Source: Planctomycetota bacterium
GTDB taxonomy: Bacteria > Planctomycetota > Phycisphaerae > Phycisphaerales > SM1A02
Length of the DNA: 40,292 nt
NCBI GenBank assembly: GCA_016873115.1
Contig: VGYB01000017.1
Span: 1-40,292 of the forward strand
Reading direction: 5' to 3'
A program made the position numbers and the translations under genes. How positions within the stretch are numbered: the stretch's first letter is position 1; the number at the start of each line of letters is the position of its first letter. The notes under the pieces are model-generated. The model had not been told where the DNA came from. It was given only the letters and a program-made list of their open reading frames with translations, and made no database searches. Of this stretch, positions 24,076 through 32,629 are shown piece after piece.

Positions 24076-25476
24076 ATGCGCACGGCCGCGCCGACCGTTC
24101 TTGCCCTTCTCCTGGGTGCCTGCGCCTCGGGCCCCATCAGCGACCCGCAGGGTGTGCTGGCCACGCCCGATGCGCTGCCAGCACAGCACATCCGCGCGAT
24201 GGAGCAGCTCGATGCCGAGCCCACGCCGGAATACATCCGCCAACTCAAGTCCATCGTGATCTCGACGGGCTATGTGCAACAGATCCGCGAAGAGGCATTC
24301 GACCGCCTCTACCGGATCGACAAGCCTGCGCTCGAGGAGTCCATCGAGGTGAACCTCGCGCGCATGACGGCACTCGAGTGGCGACGCACGCTGTGCCAGC
24401 GCATCGCCGAACTGCGCTGGACCGAACTCGCGCCGGCACTGATCCGTGCGTGGGCCATGCCGATACCCGGTTGGGACGACAAGCCAATGGAGCGGCCTGA
24501 GCGCTTGGCGCTGGTCGCGCTCTACGGCGAGGAAGGACTCGTTCCGGAACTCTTCCGGACGATGAATGATCCTGCCGTGCGCCAGCAGGAGAACCTCCGC
24601 ATGCGCTGCTGGGAGCTGCTCGTGGCCCAAGGCCAGCAAGAGCGGCTCTTGACCGAACTGCGCGAGACGGAGCCTGCCAAGGGCGATGCGCTCATGCGGG
24701 AACTCAGGACGGGCGTGCTCGACCTGGGCATCATGCCGCGCAACAAGGAGGAGATCCTCTGGATGCGTGCGTTCGTTCAGCCGGGGCGGGCTGCGTTCCT
24801 GGAGCGGGCGAAGACCGCCTTGGCCAAGCTCCCCGACGCCGCGCGTCGTTCGCTCGAGGTACGCGAGGTGCCCGTGGCGATGGCGGTCGTCGAAGGGTGG
24901 CCCGAGCTTGCCCTGCGCACCAAGCAGGAACTCTTCGAACAGGTCCGGGCGACCATCAAGCCCAGCCGACACTCGCCGAACTTCGATGGTTACGACGGGA
25001 AGTACAGTGAGACCCTGTACGACCAGCGTGACCGGCTCACCTGGGGGGACTGTGCGCTGATCCTCGTGCTGCACCGCGCCTTCGAGTCGCCGCAGTTGCG
25101 CACGCACCTCTTCGAGATCGGCGATCGCGATGTCAATGACCGCGGTACCGAGTATGGCGGCATCCTGCGGCTCGACGACCAGGGGCGCATCGAAGCGGTC
25201 GAGTTCACGCCCCGCGTTCGTGGCAGCGATGTCCGCTTCGAGGCCAGCAAGGAGATGTTCGAGGCCGGATACACCGGGCTCTCGCACTTCCATTTCCACG
25301 CGCAGTCCTACGACAACGGCCGCTATGCAGGGCCGCACATCGGCGACTTCACCTACGCCGACGCCACGGGCGTGAATGGCATCGTCTTCTGCTTCATCGA
25401 CAGTGCCACGCTCAATGTGGATGTGTACCGCCGCGGCCGGGTCGTCATCGACATGGGCACGATCCGACGGCCATGA
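24076..25476 (+). CDS. Lipoprotein with HxHxH-containing C-terminal domain, unknown function
   Basis: The 466-residue product has a short signal with LLLGAC lipobox. Residues 45-290 are mostly helical. A C-terminal domain of about 110 residues contains GLSHFHFHAQSYDNGRYAGP, HIGDFTYADATGVNG and FCFIDSATLNVDVYRRG. The HxHxH followed by GD...AD loosely resembles a JAB/MPN-type metal site, but the usual E and the exact spacing are not established. Its stop overlaps the dapF start by ATGA, so it opens the operon that continues through dapF and the arginine genes. Confidence 0.7.
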   Translation: MRTAAPTVLALLLGACASGPISDPQGVLATPDALPAQHIRAMEQLDAEPTPEYIRQLKSIVISTGYVQQIREEAFDRLYRIDKPALEESIEVNLARMTALEWRRTLCQRIAELRWTELAPALIRAWAMPIPGWDDKPMERPERLALVALYGEEGLVPELFRTMNDPAVRQQENLRMRCWELLVAQGQQERLLTELRETEPAKGDALMRELRTGVLDLGIMPRNKEEILWMRAFVQPGRAAFLERAKTALAKLPDAARRSLEVREVPVAMAVVEGWPELALRTKQELFEQVRATIKPSRHSPNFDGYDGKYSETLYDQRDRLTWGDCALILVLHRAFESPQLRTHLFEIGDRDVNDRGTEYGGILRLDDQGRIEAVEFTPRVRGSDVRFEASKEMFEAGYTGLSHFHFHAQSYDNGRYAGPHIGDFTYADATGVNGIVFCFIDSATLNVDVYRRGRVVIDMGTIRRP

Positions 25477-26396
25477 CTGCGTTGCCGTTCACCAAGATGC
25501 ATGGCCTCGGCAACGACTATGTCTACATCGATGGCTTCGTGCACCAGGTTGATGATCCTGCGGCACTCGCACGCCAGATCAGCGACCGGCATCGGGGCAT
25601 CGGCAGCGATGGCCTGATCCTGGTCATGCCGCCGGATCGCGGCATCGACGCTCATGTGCGCATGCGCATGTTCAACGCCGACGGCAGCGAGAGCGAGATG
25701 TGCGGCAACGGCGTTCGTTGCGTCTGCAAGTTCGCGATCGATCGCGGGCTCGCGAGTGCGAACCCGCTGCGCGTGCAGACCGGTCGGGGCGTGCTGAGCC
25801 TTGCCTGGACGGCCGGGGCGGATGATCTGGTGGAGTCGGTCCGCGTGGACATGGGCGCACCGATCCTGGCCAGTGCGCGGGTTCCTGCATCGTTCCCCGG
25901 GCTCGATCCCTCCGCGCCGGTCGTGGGCCATGGGAACCTTGCCGCGTCGCTGCGCAAGGCAGTCGGTGACGGGGGTTGGGGCGCCATGGAGCCGGTGGCG
26001 ACCCTCGTGAGCATGGGCAACCCCCACCTGGTGCTCTGGTGCCCGAGCGTGGCGTCGGTCGATCTGGCTGCGATCGGGCCCAAGCTCGAGCACCATGAAG
26101 CCTTCCCTGCACGGATCAATGTGCATGTGGTCGAGGTCGTCGACGGCGGGCATGTGCGCATGCGCACCTGGGAGCGGGGAAGCGGCATCACCCGGGCGTG
26201 CGGCACGGGTGCCTGCGCGGTGACGGTGGCCGGTGTGCTCGAAGGCCGGACCCGCAACTCGATCCGAGCGCATCTGCCCGGTGGCATGCTGATGCTGGAG
26301 TGGGCTGGTGGCGAGTCGAGCGTCTTCATGACGGGGCCGGCGACGACCGTGTTCGAGGGTTCGTGGCGACCATCGTGTGCGGCGGTGTCTGCATGA
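25473..26396 (+). CDS. dapF: Diaminopimelate epimerase
   Basis: DapF interconverts LL- and meso-diaminopimelate, for lysine and peptidoglycan synthesis, using two cysteines and no cofactor. The 307-residue product has FTKMHGLGNDYVYID at the N-terminus, NADGSESEMCGNGVRC with the first catalytic Cys and ITRACGTGACAV with the second. It is slightly longer than the usual 275. It starts within the stop of the preceding lipoprotein and ends within the start of the M20 gene (ATGA), so it is embedded in an operon. Confidence 0.97.
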   Translation: MTALPFTKMHGLGNDYVYIDGFVHQVDDPAALARQISDRHRGIGSDGLILVMPPDRGIDAHVRMRMFNADGSESEMCGNGVRCVCKFAIDRGLASANPLRVQTGRGVLSLAWTAGADDLVESVRVDMGAPILASARVPASFPGLDPSAPVVGHGNLAASLRKAVGDGGWGAMEPVATLVSMGNPHLVLWCPSVASVDLAAIGPKLEHHEAFPARINVHVVEVVDGGHVRMRTWERGSGITRACGTGACAVTVAGVLEGRTRNSIRAHLPGGMLMLEWAGGESSVFMTGPATTVFEGSWRPSCAAVSA

Positions 26397-27598
26397 CCGA
26401 GGCGGCACGCGCGCGTGATCGAGCCGTGATCGAAGCCGTGCGCGCGCTGGAGCCGGCTGCGCGGACGGGTTGGCGCGAGCTGGTCGATCTGGAGTCATCG
26501 TCCGCTGATGTGGGCGCCCTGGGTCGCGTGCTCGCGTGGGTTGAGCGTGCGCTGATCGATCTCGGTGCATCGATCGAACGCCGACCTGCTCCGACCGCCA
26601 TGAACAGGATCGATGCACCCGATGGCACAAGCACGGGTGCTGGGGTCGCCGTGGCGAAGTCAGGATCCGATGATCGACGGCGCATGCTCGTGTGCGTGCA
26701 TCTGGACACGGTGCACGCGCACTGGCAGGGGGCCACTTGGACGGAAACCGGCTCGCGTGTCGTGGGTCCGGGCGTGGCCGACATGAAGGGGGGCGTGCTG
26801 GTCGTGCTGCTCGCGCTGCGAGCGCTAAGACAGGCACGGATCGATGACCTGTCATGGACCGTGGTGGCCACCACGGACGAGGAGACTGGCTCGTGGGCCA
26901 GTCGTGATGCGCTGGCCGCCCTCGCACCGGGCCATGCGGCGGCCTTCATCCCGGAGCCTGCGATGCCCGATGGATCGATTGTGGTCCAGCGACCGGGCAG
27001 CGCACGCGTGTCGATCGAGGTCACGGGCCGCGCCGCCCATGCGGGGCGCGATGCGGCGAAGGGGATCAGTGCCGTCACCGCACTGTGCGAGGCGGTGGCT
27101 GCTGCAGCACGGCTTGCCGATCCGCCGCGGCGCATCGTGAACATGGCGCTCCTTCGTGGAGGCGATTCCACGAACATCATTCCCGACCACGCTGATGCGG
27201 TGGGCAACATCCGCTGGCAGTCCGAGGCTGACGGCCATGCACTGTGTTCCGGCTTGCAGGCACTTGGCCGCGGCGGACCCGATGACCTGCCGCAGGTGGT
27301 GGTGGGGATCGAGGTGAATCGACCGGTCAAGGAACGCACGGATGCGGTCGAGGCGTTGGTGCGTTGCATGCAGGATGCAGCCGGATCGCTTGGCCTCCAT
27401 GTGGGGGCAGGATTCACAGGCGGAGTGAGCGATGGCAACATCATTCAGGCGGCTGGCGTGCCGACGCTCGATGGCATGGGTGTCCGGGGCGGCAACCTGC
27501 ATCGACACGATGAGTTCGCCGAGTTGGACAGCCTCGGTGAGCGTGCTGCGCTGCTCGCCCTGACCATGCTGCGTGTGCGGGATAGCATCCGGCCATGA
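26393..27598 (+). CDS. M20-family peptidase/deacylase (ArgE/DapE/CPG2 type)
   Basis: The 401-residue product has the M20 metal-binding pattern: MLVCVHLDTVHAH (His and Asp), GVADMKGGVLVV (bridging Asp), TTDEETGSWAS (Glu-Glu) and GNLHRHDEFAEL (final His). M20 enzymes remove N-acyl groups from amino acids or cut dipeptides. Two roles are plausible from context. It could be DapE (N-succinyl-diaminopimelate desuccinylase), because dapF is immediately upstream. Or it could be a succinylglutamate desuccinylase replacing AstE, because astC, astA and astD follow. Its stop overlaps the aminotransferase start by ATGA. The sequence alone does not decide. Confidence 0.85.
   Translation: MTEAARARDRAVIEAVRALEPAARTGWRELVDLESSSADVGALGRVLAWVERALIDLGASIERRPAPTAMNRIDAPDGTSTGAGVAVAKSGSDDRRRMLVCVHLDTVHAHWQGATWTETGSRVVGPGVADMKGGVLVVLLALRALRQARIDDLSWTVVATTDEETGSWASRDALAALAPGHAAAFIPEPAMPDGSIVVQRPGSARVSIEVTGRAAHAGRDAAKGISAVTALCEAVAAAARLADPPRRIVNMALLRGGDSTNIIPDHADAVGNIRWQSEADGHALCSGLQALGRGGPDDLPQVVVGIEVNRPVKERTDAVEALVRCMQDAAGSLGLHVGAGFTGGVSDGNIIQAAGVPTLDGMGVRGGNLHRHDEFAELDSLGERAALLALTMLRVRDSIRP
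27583..27588 (+). promoter_or_regulatory. Possible internal -10 before the aminotransferase gene
   Basis: TAGCAT lies inside the last codons of the M20 gene and ends 6 bases before the ATG at 27595. It fits the leaderless pattern but may be chance. Confidence 0.25.
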
Positions 27599-29028
27599 GT
27601 CACGGATCGACCCATCACGACGCGCTGCCGGCCTTCGCCCGCGACCCTCAGGTCGCCGAATTGATCGAGCGCATCGTGGCCCGTGTCGGAGCACTGCAGG
27701 GGAACCTGACCGCCGCACGCCCCGCCGATCCGGCTCGGAAGGAGTCGTATGACGCCTGGCTCGCACGCAACGGAGGTGTGCGTGGAAGGGCGTCGCTCTA
27801 TCCCTATGTGGGCACCGGTGCCGGCTGCGGGCCGCTGGTGGAGCTCGCTGATGGCAGCGTGAAGTGGGACATGATCAATGGCATCGGCGTGCACATGTTC
27901 GGCCATGCGGATCCGCGAATGGTGCGGGCCGGGCTCCGGGCTGCCGTCGCGGATGTGGTCATGGAGGGGAATCTCCAGTTCAACGCCGACTCGATCGCGA
28001 TCGCCGAACTCCTGGTCGCCGAGGCCTCCAAGGACAGCTCGATCCGTCACGCGTTCATCACGAACTCCGGCTGCATGGCCAACGAGAGCGCGCTCAAGGT
28101 CTGCCAGCAGAAGACCAATGCAGCACCGCGGGTGATTGCGTTCGCCGATTGCTTCATGGGTCGATCCACCACGATGAGCCAGATCGGTGATGGCCCGGAG
28201 TATCGACAGGGCGTCGTGCAGAATGTGCTCGTCGACTACATGCCGTTCTATGACCCCGCCATGGGCGAACGCTCGATCGAGATGGCGGCCTGGCACCTCG
28301 AGCAGGCAATCCACCGCTACCCGGGGCAGCACAGCTGCTTCGTCATGGAGCCGGTGCAAGGGGAGGGCGGCTTCAGGGTCGCGCCCCGTGAGTTCTTCGT
28401 CCGCCTGATGACGATCTGCCGCAAGGCCGGCATCCCGGTCTGGGCCGACGAGGTGCAGAGCTTCGGCCGCACCGAGAGCATGTTCGCCTTCCAGATGCTG
28501 GATCTGGGCGAGTTCGTCGATGTGGTCACGATCGGCAAGATGAGCCAGGTCTGCGCATGCCTCTTCACCGAGGCGATGAACCCCAAGGCGGGCCTGCTCA
28601 GCGGCACCTTCTCGAGCAGCGTGAGCGCATTCCAGTCGGGGCTCGAGGCGCTGACGATCCTCCGCGACGGCGGTTACTACGGCCCCGATGGGCGCAACGC
28701 CCGGTTGCACGCCGCGTTCCGCAAGCATGCGGAGCGATTGATCGGCGCCCATCCGGAGTGGTTCCCGCCTGCGCGTGATTCGCTCGGCCGTGCGCAGCCC
28801 TCGCTCGTCGGTGGGGTGGGTGGCATGATGCGCCTGACACCCTTCGGCGGCGACAAGGACCGCATCATGAAGCTCCTGCATGCCGCGTTCGACGAGGGGG
28901 TGATCGCGTTCATCTGCGGCCATGGCCCGTATCACATGCGCATGCTCGCCCCCGTCGGCGTGATGGAGCCGGCCCACATGGGCCCTGTCTTCGAGGTGAT
29001 CGAGCGAGCCTTCAGGAAGGTGGGGTGA
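27595..29028 (+). CDS. Class III PLP aminotransferase, AstC-like (succinylornithine transaminase candidate)
   Basis: The 477-residue protein is a fold-type I, class III aminotransferase. ITNSGCMANESALKV binds the phosphate of PLP, WADEVQSFGRTESMFAF contains the D that contacts the pyridine ring, and the Lys in DVVTIGKMSQV is the Schiff-base lysine. The length exceeds that of AstC (about 406), mostly at the N-terminus. Neighbours astA and astD make succinylornithine 5-transaminase the likely role, but acetylornithine or lysine aminotransferase is possible. The ATG at 27595 overlaps the M20 stop by four bases. Confidence 0.82.
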   Translation: MSHGSTHHDALPAFARDPQVAELIERIVARVGALQGNLTAARPADPARKESYDAWLARNGGVRGRASLYPYVGTGAGCGPLVELADGSVKWDMINGIGVHMFGHADPRMVRAGLRAAVADVVMEGNLQFNADSIAIAELLVAEASKDSSIRHAFITNSGCMANESALKVCQQKTNAAPRVIAFADCFMGRSTTMSQIGDGPEYRQGVVQNVLVDYMPFYDPAMGERSIEMAAWHLEQAIHRYPGQHSCFVMEPVQGEGGFRVAPREFFVRLMTICRKAGIPVWADEVQSFGRTESMFAFQMLDLGEFVDVVTIGKMSQVCACLFTEAMNPKAGLLSGTFSSSVSAFQSGLEALTILRDGGYYGPDGRNARLHAAFRKHAERLIGAHPEWFPPARDSLGRAQPSLVGGVGGMMRLTPFGGDKDRIMKLLHAAFDEGVIAFICGHGPYHMRMLAPVGVMEPAHMGPVFEVIERAFRKVG

Positions 29029-29032
29029 CGGC

Positions 29033-30103
29033 ATGTTCGTGATCCGTCAAGCCACGCTCGGCGACCTGCCCACGCTGCTGAAGCTGGCGAAGATGGTCCA
29101 CTTCATCAACCTGCCGGCCGACAAGGACCTGCTTGCCGAGAAGATCCAGGCGAGCCGCCTGAGCTTCACGGGCAAGGAAACCCACGCGCGTGACCGTGAG
29201 TGGATGTTCGTGCTCGAGGACACCTCGAGCGGCGCAGTGATCGGCACGAGCGCACTGATCGGGTGCATCTCGTGGAGCGGCCATCCGCATCTCTTCTTCC
29301 AGGTCAGCAAGCGCGAGCACTACAGCAAGGACCTCGGCACGGGCCAGGTGCATGTGACGATCCAGCTCGGTTCCGACGAGTCGGGTGCAAGTGAGGTGGG
29401 CGGGCTCATCCTCTCGCCGGGCTACCGTGGCCATTCCGAGAGGCTCGGCGCGCTGCTCTCGCTCGTGCGGTTCCACTTCATCGGCCTGCACCGAGCGAAG
29501 TTCAGCCCCGTGATCCTGGCCGAGATGATGGGGGCGCTCGATCCCAACAGCCACACTCCGCTCTGGGAGTACCTGGGCCGGCGCTTCATCAACCTGAGCT
29601 ACGCCGAGGCGGACCTCTTCAGCACCAAGAGCAAGGAGTTCATCCAATCGCTCTTTCCCAAGAGCGAGATCTACATCAGTCTGCTGCCCCCCGAGGCACG
29701 CAACCTCATCGGCAAGGTCGGTGACGAGACCGCACCGGCCCTGCGCATGCTCGAGAAGCAGGGCTTCCGCGAGATGAACCATGTCGATCCGTTCGACGGC
29801 GGCCCGTACCTGCAGGCGCGTCGGGACGAGATCCCCTTGGTGAGATCGACCGTGCGGCTGAAGGTTGCATCGCTTGGCCGCGGCAATGCCGAGGCGATCG
29901 TGAGCTCACAGGATCTCGAGCACGGGTTCCGCGCTCTGCGCGCGCGGGTCAGCGTTTCGGGCAAGACGGTGCGCCTTCCCCGCGAGGCGGCAAAGGCACT
30001 GGGTGTCGAGGTCGGCAGCAGCGTCGGCGTGACCGTCCTGAAGGCGCCCGGTCGTGCGAAGCGCGCCGGCACGAAGGCTCGAACCACGACGAAGCGGCGC
30101 TGA
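29033..30103 (+). CDS. astA: Arginine/ornithine N-succinyltransferase AstA
   Basis: AstA transfers a succinyl group from succinyl-CoA to the alpha-amino group of arginine, or ornithine in some organisms. The 356-residue product matches AstA along its length: the N-terminal MFVIRQATLGDLPTLLKLA, EWMFVLEDTSSGAVIGTSAL, SSELC-like GASEVGGLILSP, FSPVILAEMMGALD, LWEYLGRRFINLSYAEADLF and GFREMNHVDPFDGGPYLQA. A basic tail of about 20 residues (RAKRAGTKARTTTKRR) extends beyond the typical end. It starts 4 bases after the aminotransferase stop, with AGGAAGG upstream. Confidence 0.93.
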   Translation: MFVIRQATLGDLPTLLKLAKMVHFINLPADKDLLAEKIQASRLSFTGKETHARDREWMFVLEDTSSGAVIGTSALIGCISWSGHPHLFFQVSKREHYSKDLGTGQVHVTIQLGSDESGASEVGGLILSPGYRGHSERLGALLSLVRFHFIGLHRAKFSPVILAEMMGALDPNSHTPLWEYLGRRFINLSYAEADLFSTKSKEFIQSLFPKSEIYISLLPPEARNLIGKVGDETAPALRMLEKQGFREMNHVDPFDGGPYLQARRDEIPLVRSTVRLKVASLGRGNAEAIVSSQDLEHGFRALRARVSVSGKTVRLPREAAKALGVEVGSSVGVTVLKAPGRAKRAGTKARTTTKRR

Positions 30104-30106
30104 CGC

Positions 30107-31594
30107 ATGGGGCCAGCCAACCTGATCGATGGACGCTGGCACCCGCTTCAGGCGGAGGGTGCCGATGTCACAAGCGTGAATCCGGCGCGACCCGAGGAGG
30201 TGGTGTGGAGCGCCCGAGCCTCGATCGATGCAGTGTCAGCGGCCATCGTGGCAGCACGACGCGCTCTGCCAGCCTGGCGCATGGCAGGCGCCGATGCCCG
30301 GGCCGGCGCGCTCAAGCGATTCGCTGCGGTCGTGACCGCACGCACGGAGGACATCGCCCGCGCCATCACGCGCGAGATGGGCAAGACCCTGGCCGAATCC
30401 CGGCTCGAGGTCAAGCTCCTGGCCGACAAGGTGGCGATCACGCTGGGCGAAACCTGCCAGTCTCGCGTGCGGCCGTGGCAGGTCGCGGTGGCCCCCACGC
30501 GGGTGGACCGCTGCAGCTTCCGATCGCACGGCGTGATGGCCGTGCTCGGGCCGTTCAACTTCCCGGCACACCTTCCCAATGGGCACTGGGTACCGGCGCT
30601 GCTCCTGGGGAACACGATCGTCTTCAAGCCCAGCGAGCGCACCCCGCTCGTGGGCCAGATCATGGCCGAGTGCATGGTGGCAGCGGAACTGCCGCCGGGC
30701 GTCTTCAACCTCGTGCAGGGCGGGCCGGAGGTGGCCAAGTCGCTGGTGGCGCATGACGGGCTCGACGGGATTCTCTTCACCGGGTCGTGGCCGGTCGGTC
30801 GAAGCATCATGCAAGCGAATCTCGACCGGCCCGGACGGTTGCTCGCACTGGAGATGGGCGGCAGCAATGCCGCCATCGTGCTGGACGATGCACATCGTCG
30901 GCAGGCCGTGCTCGAGTGCGCCCGCGCATCCTTCGCCACGACTGGTCAGCGATGCACCTGCACGCGACGCATCGTCGTGCACGAGTCGGCAGCGCCGTGG
31001 TTCATCCCCGCGTTCTGCCGCATGGCGAGCACGCTGCTGGTCGGAGAGGGCGATGGCGCGGCTCCGGCCTTCATGGGTCCGCTGACGACGGAGGCGGCCA
31101 GGCGAGCGGCGCTGGAGTTCCAGGCCGGCGCGGTCTCGCGTGGGGCCACGATCCTGCTGCGTGCGTCGGCCTTGGATCGGCCGGGCTGGTTCATGACACC
31201 GGGCATCCTCAAGTGGCCGCGCCTGACGCTTGAGCATGATGGGGAGGTCTTCGCCCCCATCGTGCAACTCGCCGTGGCGAGGAACGATGAGGACGCGCTC
31301 GAGCAGGCGAATGCCTCGCGGTTTGGCCTGGCGGCGAGCGTCTTCACCGCGAGCCGGGCACGCTGGGAGGCGCTGTGCCCGCGCCTCGAGGCAGGCTGCG
31401 TCAATTGGAATGTGGGTACCGCCGGCGCGAGCAGTGCGTTGCCGTTCGGCGGACTCGGCTTGAGCGGCAACCACCGTCCGGCTGCCGCCTTCAGCGTGGA
31501 TTCCTGCGCTGCACCCATCGCCCACCTCGAAGAATCAAGCGATGCCGCTGCGGTGCCCGATGGCGCCCTGTGGGACGACACCTGGCTGGGCTGA
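30107..31594 (+). CDS. astD: Succinylglutamate-semialdehyde dehydrogenase AstD
   Basis: The 495-residue protein belongs to the aldehyde dehydrogenase superfamily. It shows MAVLGPFNFPAHLPNGHWVP, KPSERTPLVGQ and ILFTGSWPVGR for NAD binding. LALEMGGSNAAIVLD holds the general-base Glu and FATTGQRCTCTRR the catalytic Cys. This combination is typical of AstD, which oxidises N-succinylglutamate semialdehyde to N-succinylglutamate. The start is 3 bases after astA. It is followed after 27 bases by a ureohydrolase, so the run continues. Confidence 0.92.
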   Translation: MGPANLIDGRWHPLQAEGADVTSVNPARPEEVVWSARASIDAVSAAIVAARRALPAWRMAGADARAGALKRFAAVVTARTEDIARAITREMGKTLAESRLEVKLLADKVAITLGETCQSRVRPWQVAVAPTRVDRCSFRSHGVMAVLGPFNFPAHLPNGHWVPALLLGNTIVFKPSERTPLVGQIMAECMVAAELPPGVFNLVQGGPEVAKSLVAHDGLDGILFTGSWPVGRSIMQANLDRPGRLLALEMGGSNAAIVLDDAHRRQAVLECARASFATTGQRCTCTRRIVVHESAAPWFIPAFCRMASTLLVGEGDGAAPAFMGPLTTEAARRAALEFQAGAVSRGATILLRASALDRPGWFMTPGILKWPRLTLEHDGEVFAPIVQLAVARNDEDALEQANASRFGLAASVFTASRARWEALCPRLEAGCVNWNVGTAGASSALPFGGLGLSGNHRPAAAFSVDSCAAPIAHLEESSDAAAVPDGALWDDTWLG

Positions 31595-31621
31595 TGCCCA
31601 GCACCTGAAGAGGAGCACGAC

Positions 31622-32596
31622 ATGCCGACCGACCTGCCCAGTGGACGCGAGCGACCGAGGTTCAGCGGGCTGCCCACCTTCATGCGGCTTCCCGAGCTGG
31701 ATCGCGTGCGCGCCGAGCATCAGCCGGTCGAGTGGTGCATCTACGGTGTCCCCTTCGATGGTGGCACGACCTACCACCCGGGTGCGCGCTTCGGTCCGCG
31801 GGCCGTGCGTGACGCGAGCCAGTATGTCAAGCCCTGCAGCCCGGAGCTGGGCATCGATCTTGCGCAGCGCTTCAGCATGGCCGATGCCGGGGACAGTCCC
31901 GTGGCGGCGTACTCCTGCTCGGACAATGTCGGGCTGGTGCAGGACTTCGCGAGTGGCCTCGGTGATCAGGATCTGACGCGGCTGCTTGCCATCGGCGGGG
32001 ATCACTCGATTGCACTCGCCAACCTGCGCGTGGCCTGGCAGCGCGCGGGCCGGCCGTCGAGCGGGCTGCCGCTCATCCACATCGATGCGCACCTCGATAC
32101 GGTCGATGTCATCTGGGGCGAGCGTTACGGGCACGGGAGCTTCCTGATCCGTGCCATCGAGGAAGGGGTGGTCGATCCGAAGCGCACGCTGTCGCTCGGG
32201 GTGCGGGGTCCGCTGAATACGCTGAAGGACCTCGACTTCGGTCGCGAGGCGGGGATCACCGTCGTGGGCATGTCACGCTGGGTCGAGGACCGCGCATCGG
32301 TCGCAGCGATCATCCAGGAGTTCCGAGCGCGACTCGGCGACGACGAGTGCTACCTGACGCTGGACATCGACGCGTGCGATCCATCGTGCGCGCCCGGCAC
32401 GGGGACGCCCGTGAGCGGTGGGTTCAGCGCGGCCGAACTCTTCCTGGCGCTGCGGTGGCTGGCGGGCATCCGGCTTGCCGGTGCCGATGTGGTCGAGGTC
32501 TGCCCGTCGCGCGATCCCCAGGGGATCACGGCGCTGCTTGCCGCCCAGGCTGCCTTCCAGATCCTGTGCATCGACGCTGCGGCGCACCCGGAGTGA
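31622..32596 (+). CDS. Agmatinase-family ureohydrolase, last gene of the ast operon
   Basis: The 324-residue product has the manganese-binding signatures AIGGDHSIALANL, HIDAHLDTVD and LTLDIDACDPS. It has RYGHGSFLIRAIEEG after DAHLD, as in agmatinase and guanidinobutyrase, and not the DINT of arginase. Such enzymes release urea from guanidino compounds. In an operon with AstA, AstC and AstD but no AstB, it may cut N-succinylarginine to N-succinylornithine and urea. The related proclavaminate amidinohydrolase also acts on an alpha-N-substituted arginine. Acting as an arginase upstream of AstA is an alternative. GAGGAG six bases upstream fixes the start. Confidence 0.88.
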   Translation: MPTDLPSGRERPRFSGLPTFMRLPELDRVRAEHQPVEWCIYGVPFDGGTTYHPGARFGPRAVRDASQYVKPCSPELGIDLAQRFSMADAGDSPVAAYSCSDNVGLVQDFASGLGDQDLTRLLAIGGDHSIALANLRVAWQRAGRPSSGLPLIHIDAHLDTVDVIWGERYGHGSFLIRAIEEGVVDPKRTLSLGVRGPLNTLKDLDFGREAGITVVGMSRWVEDRASVAAIIQEFRARLGDDECYLTLDIDACDPSCAPGTGTPVSGGFSAAELFLALRWLAGIRLAGADVVEVCPSRDPQGITALLAAQAAFQILCIDAAAHPE

Positions 32597-32629
32597 GCAC
32601 CGGCACGATTCGCTGGCAGGGCGCCCTGC

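Noticed and set aside
32597-32629. GCAGGGCGCCCTGC palindrome as a bidirectional terminator between the ureohydrolase and glyS.
   Set aside because: A 14-base palindrome without loop or T-run; too weak to call.
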